The notes under the pieces were generated by a model. It saw only the letters and a list, made by a program, of their open reading frames with translations, was not told the DNA's origin and ran no database searches. A program made the position numbers and the translations under genes. A DNA stretch of 64,000 bases from Pseudomonas anatoliensis. GTDB lineage: Bacteria > Pseudomonadota > Gammaproteobacteria > Pseudomonadales > Pseudomonadaceae. The stretch's first letter is position 1, and every line of letters starts with the position of its first letter. The stretch is from positions 248,001 through 312,000 of the forward strand of contig NZ_JACVHC010000006.1 in the NCBI RefSeq assembly GCF_017976235.1. Reading direction: 5' to 3'. Shown here in pieces: positions 17,188 through 26,500 of the stretch.

Positions 17188-17381
17188 GGCGGTAAGTCCT
17201 GTGCGGTGGGCAATGCGGCGAGTAGCGGAATGGCCAAGGTCAGGCCCGAGGGCAGCGTGCCGCTGAGCGGCACGTTGGGGTTGGCCTGGGCGATGGGCCA
17301 ATAACGGTGGGCATCGCCGTAGTAGCGCCAAGCCAATTGGTCCCAGCGTTCGCCTTCGGTGGTGAGGTGGGGAATAAACAT
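17175..17381 (-). CDS. Tail protein X (LysM-like)
   Basis: A 68-aa P2 gpX-type protein. The LysM-like fold is seen in GERWDQLAWRYYGDAHRYWPIAQANP. It starts on the last base of gene U and overlaps gene D, giving the U-X-D order known from P2-like tails. Confidence 0.9.
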   Translation of the reverse strand: MFIPHLTTEGERWDQLAWRYYGDAHRYWPIAQANPNVPLSGTLPSGLTLAIPLLAALPTAQDLPPWMR

Positions 17382-18259
17382 CAGATTCTCCGGGTGAGGA
17401 CGTCGGCGGCCAGACCGGCCAGCCGGGTGTTGGCGCCGTCCAGTACGCTGACGGCGTTGTCGAGGGCTTCATGTGAGGCGCCGAGGCGATCGATGATGTT
17501 GGCCAGGTCGACCGGGTTGAGGCTGGCACGCGCGCCCATGACGCTGCCCAAGACGTCTTCGCCCAAGCGGGATAAATCGGCGCCGTCACGCAATAGGCCT
17601 GCCGCGTTGAGGAAGCCTTGCAGCGGCTCGATGGCGCGGGCGGTGACGCCCAGTAGTTGCGGGACTTGGCCGAGGATGATTGAGGGGTTGCCACTTTTGA
17701 CGGCGTCGTAAAGGTTTTGCCCGGCGCGCAACACGTTGCCGGCTGATTTGGCGTGGCTGATCACGCGCTGCGCGGTGCTGGGCGCAGAGGCCTGTCGGGA
17801 TATCACGCCCGGTGAATCGTGTGCGGCGGCGGTGTCGCTGGTGGTGGGATCGAGTAAGCCTGGGTGATGGGGCTTGCGGGTGAAGGCCCCGGTGTACTCG
17901 CGCAGGCTGACTTGCACCGTGGCGGCCATCAACTGGCCAGTGGCCGTGGCACGGCGAACGGTGTTGCTCAGTTGCGTGATGACGTACGGCCCCAGGTACT
18001 CGCCGCTGCCCATCACAAACGCCAAGGGCTGGTGTTGGCTTTTGGCCTGGCGCAGTGCGCGCAAGCGGTGTTCCGGGTTGCCCAACACCGGGTGTAACTC
18101 AATGGTGAGGCGGCATTCGTCGAGCCCTTCGCCGATCCATTCCAGCAACGGTTTGCCCTGAATGCGCGCGTGCTCGGCCCAGTCGGCAGAGCCGCTGTGT
18201 TCGATGGCGCTGATGCCACCGGCCACGGTGAATTCAATGTCGCCGAGAATGGCAAACAT
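17381..18259 (-). CDS. Tail protein U with long C-terminal extension
   Basis: The first ~130 residues match the P2 gpU tail-terminator family (MFAILGDIEFTV start, LIEWIG-type core EWIGEGLDECRLTIELHPVLGNPEHRL, and GPYVITQLSNTVRRATATGQLMAATVQVSLREY). The remaining ~160 residues form a helical extension (SIILGQVPQLLGVTARAIEPLQGFL and onward) absent from P2 gpU. The start codon overlaps the tape-measure stop (TGATG). The extension may contact the tape measure or hub; that is inference. Confidence 0.85.
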   Translation of the reverse strand: MFAILGDIEFTVAGGISAIEHSGSADWAEHARIQGKPLLEWIGEGLDECRLTIELHPVLGNPEHRLRALRQAKSQHQPLAFVMGSGEYLGPYVITQLSNTVRRATATGQLMAATVQVSLREYTGAFTRKPHHPGLLDPTTSDTAAAHDSPGVISRQASAPSTAQRVISHAKSAGNVLRAGQNLYDAVKSGNPSIILGQVPQLLGVTARAIEPLQGFLNAAGLLRDGADLSRLGEDVLGSVMGARASLNPVDLANIIDRLGASHEALDNAVSVLDGANTRLAGLAADVLTRRI

Positions 18260-20850
18260 CAAACACCGCCCTGATCTGACGGCCCATAACTACGGCGGCG
18301 CGTGTCGTGAAGATAGCGCTCCATCATGCGCATCCATTCGGTGTAACCGGCCTGTAGCCCTTGCTGGATGGCGTCAATGCCGGCGCCTGCGGGCACGTTG
18401 ATCTGTGGCGAAAAATGAAAGGTCATTGAGCCGGTAGCCGGCGCTTTTGCGCCAGCAGACATTGCCCCGCCCGCGACCAGGGTGCTGGCTTTGGACACGT
18501 GCATCGGGTTGGGTGACGCCATGTCGACGCGGCTTTGCGCGGCCATGCCCAACGCCGCTTGGCGCACCAGACCGGCTTGGGCGCTGATGCCCAACGCGGC
18601 GCCTTGGCTGATGTTGGCGCCGTAGCCGATGAATACTCGACTGGGCGACTCGATGCCGAGGGTTTCGGTGAACCAGCCTTTGACGGCGGAACCGATGCCG
18701 ATCACGCTTTCTTTCAGGGCGCCGGCACTGTTGCTGATGCCATTGACCAGACCGGTGATGAGCAAGCTGCCGAACTCGGTGAATTTGCCCGGCAGCTGAA
18801 CGCCGAAGTAACTCATTACCCCGGCGAACGCACGGTACAGCCAGCCCAATGGGGAAAAGTTGACCAACACCGCGAGGATGCCGGACAGGCCACCGCTGAA
18901 CCCGGTTTTCACTTCCGCCCACAAGCTGCTGAAGAAGGTTTTGATCGGCTGCCAGTGGCGGTAAATCAAGTAGGCCGCCAGCGCGATGCCGGTGATCAGC
19001 AGCCCGATCGGGTTCATCATCAAAGCCCGGCCCAGCCAGAGAATGGCTTGGCCTGCGAGCTTTAACCCGAACAACAACGAGCCGCCCAGCACCTTGGCCA
19101 ACATCAACCCGCCCTGAGCGACCAGCCTGAGGGGGCTGGCCAGCGCAAGGAACGCACCACGCAAAAACAGCCCGCCGAATTTGCCGACCCTGCGCAACCC
19201 CGTACCCACGCGCTTTAACGTCGTGAGCAGTGGCCCGAACTTGCCCATTTGCCACGCACTGCGCAGCAAGGTGAACTTGGCGGACAACGCGGTAACCGTG
19301 GTGGACATGGCCACAAACGGCGCCATGACCAGATTGGCGCCGTAAGCGATGCCAATGAAGGCCATCTTGCCGAGCAACAAGCCACCGACCAACCCCACAA
19401 CACCCTTGATCAGCGCTGGATTTTCACCGGCCCAGACCGAGAACGAGCGCATGACTGGCACCACCGCACGACTGACCTCAACGATTGCCGGCAGCAACGC
19501 ATTGCCGACAGAAATGCCGACGTCGACCAGGTTGATGCGCAGCTCTTTCAACTGCTCTTTGGCGCTGCCCATGCGCTTGGCCCAATCGTCATCGAGCGTG
19601 CCTTTGTCGGCGGCGTCTTTACTGCCTTGCTGAATAGTGCCCAAGTCTTGTTGATTGGCCAGCGCCGGGCGGATGAAGGACAAGACCTGCTGGTCGGCAA
19701 ACAACTCGCCGAGCTTGTAGGCCTCGTCCAACCGCGCCAAGGCGATTTGGCGTTCGTGCTCGTCCTTGATGTGCAGCGCCTTGCCGTACTGCGCCGCCGC
19801 GGCCGGGGCTTTTTGGCCCAAGTGTTGGGTGAGGATATTGATCATGGCCTGGGCCGGAGACAGCCCTTCGCTGACCAGATTCTTCATGCTGCCTTTGAGG
19901 TCGATACCGGCCTTTTCAAACGCCTTGAGCGTGTCGGGCGCGGTGATCTTGGACAGGAAGTTTTTGAAGTTATTGGCGGCCTCGTCATTGCTGCCAGCGC
20001 CACGGCGGGCGATCTGCAACGAGGCGCCGATTTCCGCTACGGCGCGCTCCCCGGTGATGCCCAGCGCGGCGAACTGCGGGGTTAATTGCGGCAGCCATTT
20101 GGCCATGTCGGCGAGTTCAAACTGGCCGCTTTTGCCGGCGAACGCCAGCATGTTCATCGACCGTTCAAAACCCGCCGCGCCGATGTTGAGGTTGTCATTC
20201 AGCGCAATCGCCACCGCCCCCAAGTGATCCATGCTGGCGCGGGTGGCGGTCGCGGTTTTGGCCATCACCGGGGCATAGGCGGATAACTCTTTGAGATTGC
20301 CAATGCCGCCGGCGATCAACACGGCCGTGCCTTTGGCGACGTCGGTTTGGGTTTGATTCCACTTCAGTGCGGCGCCGCGCATGGCCATGCTGAGGCGAGC
20401 TTCTTGCGCCGGGTCGAAGTCCCCGGTGATGGCAATGTCGCGGGTCTGATCTTGAAAATTGATGGCGGTTTTCATCGACTGCACGACCGGCGCGCCCAAT
20501 GCCGCGCCAGTGCCGGCAACCTCCATGGCCTGACCGCGTAACTCACTGCGTTGGGACTTCAGCGCTTCACCGCGGGCGATGCTGGCCGTGAGGCGTAGCT
20601 GTTTGGCGTTGAGCTGGTCCAGCGTGTGGCCTACGGCGTCGTATTGCCGGCGCAGGCGCTCGAGGCCCACGCCGCCACGGGCCAACGAGGCCGACAGCTG
20701 ATCGCCGATTTGCTGTTGCTTGGCCGTGAGCCCCTGCATGGCCTGACCCAATTGGCGCACGGTCGACTTGGCCGAACCAAACGCGGCGTTGAGGCTGCCT
20801 GAAACAACGGCACCAATTTTTAAACCGACGAGGACTTCGTTCGCCATCAT
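18259..20850 (-). CDS. Phage tail tape measure protein (TP901 family)
   Basis: An 863-aa tape measure protein that sets tail length. An N-terminal coiled-coil part (residues ~20-75, KSTVRQLGQAMQGLTAKQQQIGDQL) precedes the TP901 core (FQDQTRDIAITGDFDPAQEARLSMAMRGAALKWNQTQTDVAKGTAVLIAGG). Next come several hydrophobic segments around 480-650 and a conserved glycine-rich C-terminal domain (ESPSRVFIGYGANISQGAALGI). I place the start at MMANEV or MANEV (20850/20847). A small opposite-strand gene begins right before it. Confidence 0.9.
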   Translation of the reverse strand: MMANEVLVGLKIGAVVSGSLNAAFGSAKSTVRQLGQAMQGLTAKQQQIGDQLSASLARGGVGLERLRRQYDAVGHTLDQLNAKQLRLTASIARGEALKSQRSELRGQAMEVAGTGAALGAPVVQSMKTAINFQDQTRDIAITGDFDPAQEARLSMAMRGAALKWNQTQTDVAKGTAVLIAGGIGNLKELSAYAPVMAKTATATRASMDHLGAVAIALNDNLNIGAAGFERSMNMLAFAGKSGQFELADMAKWLPQLTPQFAALGITGERAVAEIGASLQIARRGAGSNDEAANNFKNFLSKITAPDTLKAFEKAGIDLKGSMKNLVSEGLSPAQAMINILTQHLGQKAPAAAAQYGKALHIKDEHERQIALARLDEAYKLGELFADQQVLSFIRPALANQQDLGTIQQGSKDAADKGTLDDDWAKRMGSAKEQLKELRINLVDVGISVGNALLPAIVEVSRAVVPVMRSFSVWAGENPALIKGVVGLVGGLLLGKMAFIGIAYGANLVMAPFVAMSTTVTALSAKFTLLRSAWQMGKFGPLLTTLKRVGTGLRRVGKFGGLFLRGAFLALASPLRLVAQGGLMLAKVLGGSLLFGLKLAGQAILWLGRALMMNPIGLLITGIALAAYLIYRHWQPIKTFFSSLWAEVKTGFSGGLSGILAVLVNFSPLGWLYRAFAGVMSYFGVQLPGKFTEFGSLLITGLVNGISNSAGALKESVIGIGSAVKGWFTETLGIESPSRVFIGYGANISQGAALGISAQAGLVRQAALGMAAQSRVDMASPNPMHVSKASTLVAGGAMSAGAKAPATGSMTFHFSPQINVPAGAGIDAIQQGLQAGYTEWMRMMERYLHDTRRRSYGPSDQGGV

Positions 20851-20865
20851 TGCTACGCTTTGGGA

Positions 20866-21126
20866 ATGATTGAAAAAACCGCACTGCGCACCGCACACAC
20901 TCTGTACGCACTGGCTATTGGCGCCGGTGTGATCTGGCTTGCCTGGCTGTGCCTGATGAATCTGCCGTGGTGGGCGGCGGTGGTCGCGTTCTGTTTGGGG
21001 CTGCCGCTATTGGCCATGGCGGCCGCCCCGATTGCTGCGGGCGGCGCGTTGCTGGCCGGGTTGGTGGCGGGACTGGTGACGCTGGTCAGCTGTTCGATTG
21101 CTCGGCGTGCTCGAGCCGACGGTTAA
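20866..21126 (+). CDS. Small opposite-strand membrane protein (hypothetical)
   Basis: An 86-aa ORF (MIEKTALRTAHTLYALAIGAGV start) that fills the 235-bp gap between the E' frame and the tape measure gene and runs against them. It has three likely membrane segments (about 9-33, 36-55 and 56-78) and a basic C-terminus (SIARRARADG). The gap is otherwise unexplained in a tightly packed operon, which argues for a real gene. The ATG has GGGA immediately before it, which is poor spacing, so expression is uncertain. It could be a superinfection-exclusion or moron protein; nothing in the sequence proves that. Confidence 0.45.
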   Translation: MIEKTALRTAHTLYALAIGAGVIWLAWLCLMNLPWWAAVVAFCLGLPLLAMAAAPIAAGGALLAGLVAGLVTLVSCSIARRARADG

Positions 21127-21313
21127 TCTCACGCTGGCACACGTCGACCCAGCGCCAGTAATCGACCATGGCCAACCGTTCTATTTCAGACGGTTGCATT
21201 TTCAGCACCAGCAGCAGTGCTTCGTCCCAGGACTGGAGCAAGGGCTCGGCCGGCTGCCATTTCCCGCAACACCTCGGTGGCGAGGGTTGAGTCGGCGATG
21301 TCGAACTCGCCAA
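21086..21313 (-). CDS. Tail assembly chaperone E' (GpE-like), frameshift product
   Basis: This frame carries SWDEALLLVLKMQPSEIERLAMVDYWRWVDVCQREINR, the GpE-like second tail-chaperone domain found between the tail tube and tape measure genes of P2/Mu-type phages. It overlaps the upstream E frame by more than 100 bp and has no ATG with a ribosome site (first possible start is TTG at 21313), so it is most likely made as an E-E' fusion by ribosomal frameshifting. Moving from E into this frame needs a -2 (or +1) shift. The stop is at 21086; the effective start is the shift site, which I could not pinpoint. Confidence 0.75.
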   Translation of the reverse strand: MASSTSPTQPSPPRCCGKWQPAEPLLQSWDEALLLVLKMQPSEIERLAMVDYWRWVDVCQREINRRLEHAEQSNS

Positions 21314-21500
21314 GGTCTTCGAGGGTGATGCCCAGCAGTTTGGCGACCAGCAGGTCTTCCATGGCGCCTTCGTCTTTGGTCACGGCTTGTGCGGCGCTGA
21401 TGTCTTTGCGTTTGAGGCGCGTGATGGGCAGCGTCGAGACGAGCTCGCCGCCGGCGCTTTTGAAGGGGAATTTGAGGGTGAAGGTCAGTGCGTCGGTCAT
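21186..21500 (-). CDS. Tail assembly chaperone E
   Basis: A 104-aa phage tail assembly protein (TAC family): MTDALTFTLKFPFKSAGGELVSTLPITRLKRKDISAAQAVTKDEG...DLLVAKLLGITLEDLGEFDIADSTLATEVL. It would coat the tape measure during tail assembly. I chose the ATG at 21500 because GGAG lies 8 bases upstream; an ATG at 21506 is too close to it. It is the first gene of a late operon and has the repeated 17-bp motif 70 bp upstream. Confidence 0.85.
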   Translation of the reverse strand: MTDALTFTLKFPFKSAGGELVSTLPITRLKRKDISAAQAVTKDEGAMEDLLVAKLLGITLEDLGEFDIADSTLATEVLREMAAGRALAPVLGRSTAAGAENATV

Positions 21501-21569
21501 GGTCATTGCTCCAGGTTCATCAGTGGTCTGTCAGTAGAGCGCTGATGGTGGTGGAACGCTGAGCGGCTG

Positions 21570-21586
21570 GCTTTTAATCAGATTTA
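21570..21586 (-). promoter_or_regulatory. Repeated late-operon motif, copy 2 (upstream of E)
   Basis: On the minus strand TAAATCTGATTAAAAGC, 70 bp before the E start codon and about 110 bp downstream of the DUF6124 cargo gene's stop. It matches copies 1 and 3 at 13 or more of 17 positions. Confidence 0.65.
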
Positions 21587-21618
21587 AAGAGGCGACGCTT
21601 GCCAATGCATCGGCGGAA

Positions 21619-21650
21619 CAAAAAAGCAGCCAGCCGCTGAGGCTGACTGC
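21619..21650 (-). terminator. Rho-independent terminator of the DUF6124 pair
   Basis: On the minus strand GCAGTCAGCC-TCAGC-GGCTGGCTGC followed by TTTTTTG. It lies 45 bp past the second DUF6124 gene and just before the late motif of gene E, so cargo transcription is insulated from the tail operon. Confidence 0.85.
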
Positions 21651-21694
21651 TTAATCACTGACGTGCGTAATGAGCAAGTCGCCAAACAGGCCGA

Positions 21695-22051
21695 TTACTC
21701 AGTTGGCACAACGATATCCAACGCTTTGTTGACTGCCAGCTCCCCCAACATGACCACTTGCGCAATGCCCAGTAGGGTATGGCGGTTTGACCCCTCCAGC
21801 ATTCCTGCAAAATTACCGAGCATGACCGAGGCGGACGCCAAGGATCCGCAGGCGTTGGTCAGCAACGACTCGGTGTCGGCTTGCGGGTTGGCCATGAACA
21901 AGGTGTTGGGCGTATAGGGTGTGGCCATGATCGCCGCAGGTAGAAGGTAATGGTCGAGCGCACGTTCTGCCGCTTCGTGGAGCTTTCTTGAGTTGGGTGA
22001 GGCATACGGGGATGCCGGGTCTGTTTCCGGTGGTTCGGGTGTCTTGGACAT
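21695..22051 (-). CDS. DUF6124-type small protein, second copy
   Basis: A 118-aa protein (MSKTPEPPETDPASPYASPN start) of a small Pseudomonas family that I believe is DUF6124. The core is LHEAAERALDHYLL, a loop, then AGMLEGSNRHTLLGIAQVVMLGELAVNKAL. The function is unknown. The ATG at 22051 has CGGAG 9 bases upstream. Its paralogue is encoded 126 bp upstream, and both lie between CHAT and tail gene E. Confidence 0.7.
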   Translation of the reverse strand: MSKTPEPPETDPASPYASPNSRKLHEAAERALDHYLLPAAIMATPYTPNTLFMANPQADTESLLTNACGSLASASVMLGNFAGMLEGSNRHTLLGIAQVVMLGELAVNKALDIVVPTE

Positions 22052-22177
22052 CAGCTGATACTCCGATAAGAGCCGCTTGAGGGTCTTTGATAGAGGGCGT
22101 GAAGCGTCAAGGTCGCGACCGTAGACGCTTGTGTGCAATGAGGGAGCAAGCCCCCTCACTCATCTGTATCGCAACTA

Positions 22178-22540
22178 TTACGGCAAGCGCTGGTTATCCA
22201 GGACTCGACCGACGACCAGCTCACTGAGCATGATCACCTGCTGCAGCACCAGCATCTTTTTGCGATGTGGCCCGTCCATCAACTCGGCGAATTCACGCGC
22301 CATGTCACTGGCGGACGACAAGGTTTCGTAGGCCTCGACGAGCAGCGTTTCGTCGTCCACCGTGGGGTCGATGAGGTAGATTCGGCCGGTCTTGCGTGTG
22401 GGGATCGACGTCTTTAGTGCCGAGGGATTGAGGTAGAAGTTGATCGCACGTTCTGTCGCCTCTTTGATGTTTTGAGGTTCAAGGGCGGCGTCGTAAGGGA
22501 TCGGATCTGCGTCCGGGGGATTTGGCGTAACTTTGAACAT
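22178..22540 (-). CDS. DUF6124-type small protein, first copy
   Basis: A 120-aa paralogue of the next gene (MFKVTPNPPDADPIPYDAAL start), with IKEATERAINFYLNP and MDGPHRKKMLVLQQVIMLSELVVGRVL. The ATG at 22540 has AGGAAC upstream. A 1-kb non-coding stretch with several hairpins precedes it and may be its leader. The function is unknown; relatives occur in many copies in fluorescent pseudomonads. Confidence 0.7.
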   Translation of the reverse strand: MFKVTPNPPDADPIPYDAALEPQNIKEATERAINFYLNPSALKTSIPTRKTGRIYLIDPTVDDETLLVEAYETLSSASDMAREFAELMDGPHRKKMLVLQQVIMLSELVVGRVLDNQRLP

Positions 22541-23272
22541 AGATGAAGTTCCTAACACATTTATAAGGAGACTCCACCCTTTCGCTACCAAACGAAGGGT
22601 GGCGGCCATGCACGGGTTGGTAGACCGGGTGTTAGGATCCGGCGCGCCCTAGGACGCCCCATACATGACCACCATATATCCGACGAGAAAACTCTCGGCG
22701 ATAGTGAGCTTGTATAGCTAACACACCGGGCTACCAAACCCGATCACTGTTTTGCAGTGATGGGGAAACGATATAGCCCGGTTCGAAGCCGCACAAGCCG
22801 GCGGATTCTGGCGTATGCGTAGGCAAAGGCACAAGGTTTTGTAGCCTTTTTGGCGTAACAGCTCGTGTAATTTAAACGCGCGCGCGAAATGGTGTTTACG
22901 CGCCGTGATGGTCGTAAATCCTTCGTTCTTTTCCTGATGGGATTGCTAAAGCTTAGCGATCAACTGGGCATGGCGATGCGACGTTGTGAGCCTCATTGAG
23001 ACCATTACGAGCGAGCGTAAACAGATGTAGGAAGGTTGAAAGTGACTTGCCTGCATGGCGCAGTTTTTTGAATCGATGGCTTGAGCCGGTTGCAGGGCTT
23101 TACCCCGAAGATGGGCAATTGCGTAGGTGGCTGATCATCGCGCTTTGCATATCGTGGCCCTTTCCTACGGTACTGGAAGGGAGGCAGCTGTGTGAGGGCA
23201 GCTACAACGGACGCCCACTCAAGGCAATCGTAGAACCCCACACAGCCACCATAACGTGGCGATCCTGCAAAA

Positions 23273-23441
23273 AATGGCGACTGCACACAGGAGGTGAGCC
23301 GGAAATTTGCAATGCCGGAGTGCCCAAGAGGGCCCGGCGTACAGTCGCCATTAACATTCAGGTATGGAGCTACCCGTTCTTCCAACAAAGGTACTTGCTT
23401 GCTGCACGGGCTGCTCCGCCCGGTCACTGCGTGCGGTGACC
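23273..23441 (-). ncRNA. Candidate structured RNA
   Basis: Contains an 11-bp perfect stem (AATGGCGACTG with CAGTCGCCATT) enclosing smaller GC-rich hairpins (GCCGGAAAT...ATGCCGG and GGGCCCGGC), then a strong CGGTCAC/GTGACCG hairpin. Strand and boundaries are inferred from the adjacent minus-strand genes. It may equally be a DNA-level repeat. Confidence 0.3.
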
Positions 23442-23533
23442 GGAGATACGTTACCGTGCTGCGGGTTGGTGCGCTGCCGGGGGATTCGGTCTTCGTTGTA
23501 GGCGATGTCGTTATGGATTTAGCCACGTTAAGT

Positions 23534-23545
23534 CCCCCCCCCCCC
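23534..23545. repeat. Homopolymer run of 12 C
   Basis: Twelve consecutive C residues lie 20 bp past the CHAT stop codon. It may be a slippage-prone tract or an assembly error; it does not lie in a gene. Confidence 0.9.
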
Positions 23546-23565
23546 GACGCTATTAAAGATGCATC

Positions 23566-26500
23566 CTACTTTTCCTTACTGAGTAGTACATCGCCATAGA
23601 CTGTCATCGCCAAGCAGTATTGAGGATATTCTCCCAATCTTCGCGTGACAGCATCATTCGCCATTTTCGTCGCGCTCAATACTGTTTCGCCAGCCTCCCA
23701 TGCTTGCATGAAGGGCTCGAGCCAGTTGTAGGTTACCTTGACGTCGAGCGGCCACGGAGATGCCACGACTGCTCGGCATCCCTGATTTAGCAACTGCTTA
23801 GGTAGTCCAACCGTGGAATTATCGAAGGGATGCTTATCAAGGCGACCACCGCTGCACACGAACAGAATGACTAACTCCACCCCTCTTAATGCTTGGGCAA
23901 GCGCTCCAGGAGATTCCACAAGGCTGTCTTCGTCACTGATGGTATGGATGAATTTCCCACTATTGGATAACCCACCGTGAGCACAGGCAACCACCAGGCT
24001 AGCATCGGAAACATCGAGTGGCAGCTTGCGCCCAGTGTCGACGGCGAAGTTGTATTGGCTAAACGTGTCTTTGAGTCGATCCAATACTATGCCAAGGGCT
24101 CCACCATCGATCGAGTTCTCTTCAGCGGAAATCCATGCTTTATAACCCCCACGGCCTTTACGCGCACTTCCCCGCACTTGCGACAACCAGCTTAGTGAAG
24201 GGGTTATGCCAATAGCGGATTTTGAGCCAAGAAAATAGTTAAAGGTACCGTCAAGGGGCTCTACCACAATGAGATTCATCGCGAGTTGCTGCAGCATCGG
24301 CTCCGCGATTATCAGCAACTGACCCTGCGAATCTATCTTGACCCCAAGCTTTTCCATTGACTCATGGAATTCGTCGATACCGTCGCTTGCTTCAATGAAC
24401 CCATACGCCTTTGGGTACTCATCGAGCCAAACCTGCATTCGTTTGAGAAACGACCGATCTAAAATGGGTTGTTCTACCTGATGAACCTCACCTTGAAGTA
24501 CATATGTGACTAATAGCTCATCTTGGCTATTAAGCGACAGAAATACCACCTCTAAGCCCCTTCGGCTGAGTTCCTGTGCGTACGCTAATGGCCATTCACA
24601 TGTGAGCACCGATAGTTCACCAGGCAGTTCTACGCCTTGCTCTGCCAATATCTCCGCCGCAAGGGCTGATATCTGAGCCTCAGCAGGCTTATCTTGCGCT
24701 CCATCTAAAAGTCGCCGTGCTGCAATCGTGACAGGAACAAAGTCTGCCGGAGCATCTCCTGCAGAAATTGCTCGTTGGACTTTGTTGTACATATCTACGA
24801 CATGAGCAGGTGTTGGTGAAATTGAAGAGACAGTCGATACGAATTGAGCGAGATTTGCGCCAATAGATGCCAATGCTTTCGCTAAAATATTGCGAGTAAT
24901 GTCGCTAACTGGAGCACCTGCAGAGTCGCACTTCAGCACAATCTGCGCTAATAGAGTAACAGCAGGGACTAAGTTGCTCGGGCTCTCGAGAACCGACTTG
25001 CAATTTGATCCCATGGAGTCGGCCAAGTCACTAAGTATATTGATGTCGTTATCCCGCACCTCAAATAGCTTTAGACTGAGCTCCAATGTGATTATGCGCG
25101 GATCATTTGAAGGGTCATGACCGAGCTGCTCCATTAGTTGCTTCAAGGTGGGAATCAAGTCTCGAGCAAACGTGATCAGTCCGAGGTCTCGCAATACTCT
25201 AATAAACGTATGAACCTCTTGCCAAAGATCGGCAGCACTGACTTTCGAATCCGTGGCCATCGCGCAGGCCACTCCAATAAGGGCTTCGACGGGTTTACGG
25301 CAGCGATGATAAACATCTGCAAACGCGGCCCAAGCTAGACGTTTCCTAATTGGACTCGCTTGCCCCATCAGTAACATTTGCTCGCATAGATTCCTTGCGT
25401 GCTGTGCTGAGCCATGGAGTGCGTTCTGGCAGGCCAAAAGACGCAGAGCACTGAAATCTCCATTTCGTTCAAAATTTGCGTGGGGAGCAATTGCGCAGGT
25501 CAGTAGAACCATCTGATCCAGGAACTGGAGATCTGTATCTTCTGGCCCATGTGAACCATTAAGATAAAGAATCCTATTTAGCTGTTTGACAACCCCATCG
25601 GGATCGCTGCCCACTAAATCTAGTGGCAATCGAGTAACTCCGAATTCAGCAGCACGCTGTCGATTTATCCAAGATAAACCAGCTTCTACAACTTGTGAAA
25701 ACTGCGGGTCATCAATCTCCATTGCTGACTCAGACGCTCCCGGAAGACTATGGATTGAGATTCCGTGCGTTTCATTCGGGTGGCTTCTTGTGGTTTGGTG
25801 CTCAGCAATGTTTACGCCTTCACTTGCCATGTTTAGAGCAAGCATTGCAGCTATGGGGACGGCAATCTCGCCGCATGCCTCTACGGTCAAGAGAGATATA
25901 AGGGCTGCTCGTATCTTTCCATCTTGAGGATTTTGAGCCAAATACCTAATCGCCGCTGATAGCGGCTTTCGATAGTAATCGCTTTCAGAAGATTCTATTT
26001 CTTGTTTCAACATCAGGCGTCGTACAGATGACAGCAAGATATGAGTCGCTTGTCGCCCATATAATTTGGAAATGGTGACTGAAGTCGAAATTTCGACCGC
26101 TTCTCGAGTCCTAGTAACAGATTGAGCATGTGCGGCGCAACAAAGTGACGCCAGCTCTTGCCAATTTCCACCCCATTCAAAAGTCATGGAAATGACTTTT
26201 TCGTATACGGCGTCCGGTTTTTTTAGTGCGCGCCACAACTCTTCGTGCCTATGGGAAAAGCCAGCATTAGAAAACTCAAAACTTTTGTTGGTCATAGAAC
26301 GGCAGTTGAGCAGTAATCGTCTGTCGCGATTTTCCCTTAAAATATCCGACTGAGGAAACAGGGTGGACATTTGCTGGTCAATTTTAATGATTAGCTCGTC
26401 TGAACGCAACTGTATAGCAACGTCCAGAGCCTTTTCAAACCACTCCTCTTCGATAAGATCCTCTACACCAATCGCGAGTAAGTCTCTTGCGCGAGTAAGC

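Larger units (their letters stand above)
22541..23565. other. One-kilobase structured non-coding stretch
   Basis: No convincing gene is seen on either strand; the two long open frames here (about 22996-23439 plus and 23005-23526 minus) have cysteine/arginine/proline-rich, motif-free translations. The DNA is full of dyads: CACCCTTTCG/CGAAGGGTG at 22576-22602, a long imperfect arm pair at 22616-22745 (GGTTGGTAGACCGGGTGTTAG versus CTAACACACCGGGCTACCAA), ATCACTG/CAGTGAT at 22744-22762, a perfect 11-bp stem at 23273-23283/23342-23352 (AATGGCGACTG), and CGGTCACTGCGTGCGGTGACCG near 23420-23441. It probably acts as RNA on the minus strand, upstream of the DUF6124 genes. Confidence 0.5.

Noticed and set aside
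16159..17694. A 511-residue reading of gene D
   Set aside because: The part before 17187 is the shadow of genes U and X; gpD proteins begin at the internal ATG.
22996..23526. Long open frames on both strands in the non-coding stretch
   Set aside because: Translations are rich in Cys, Arg and Pro, have no motif or ribosome site, and the two strands mirror each other; the DNA looks like structured repeat sequence.
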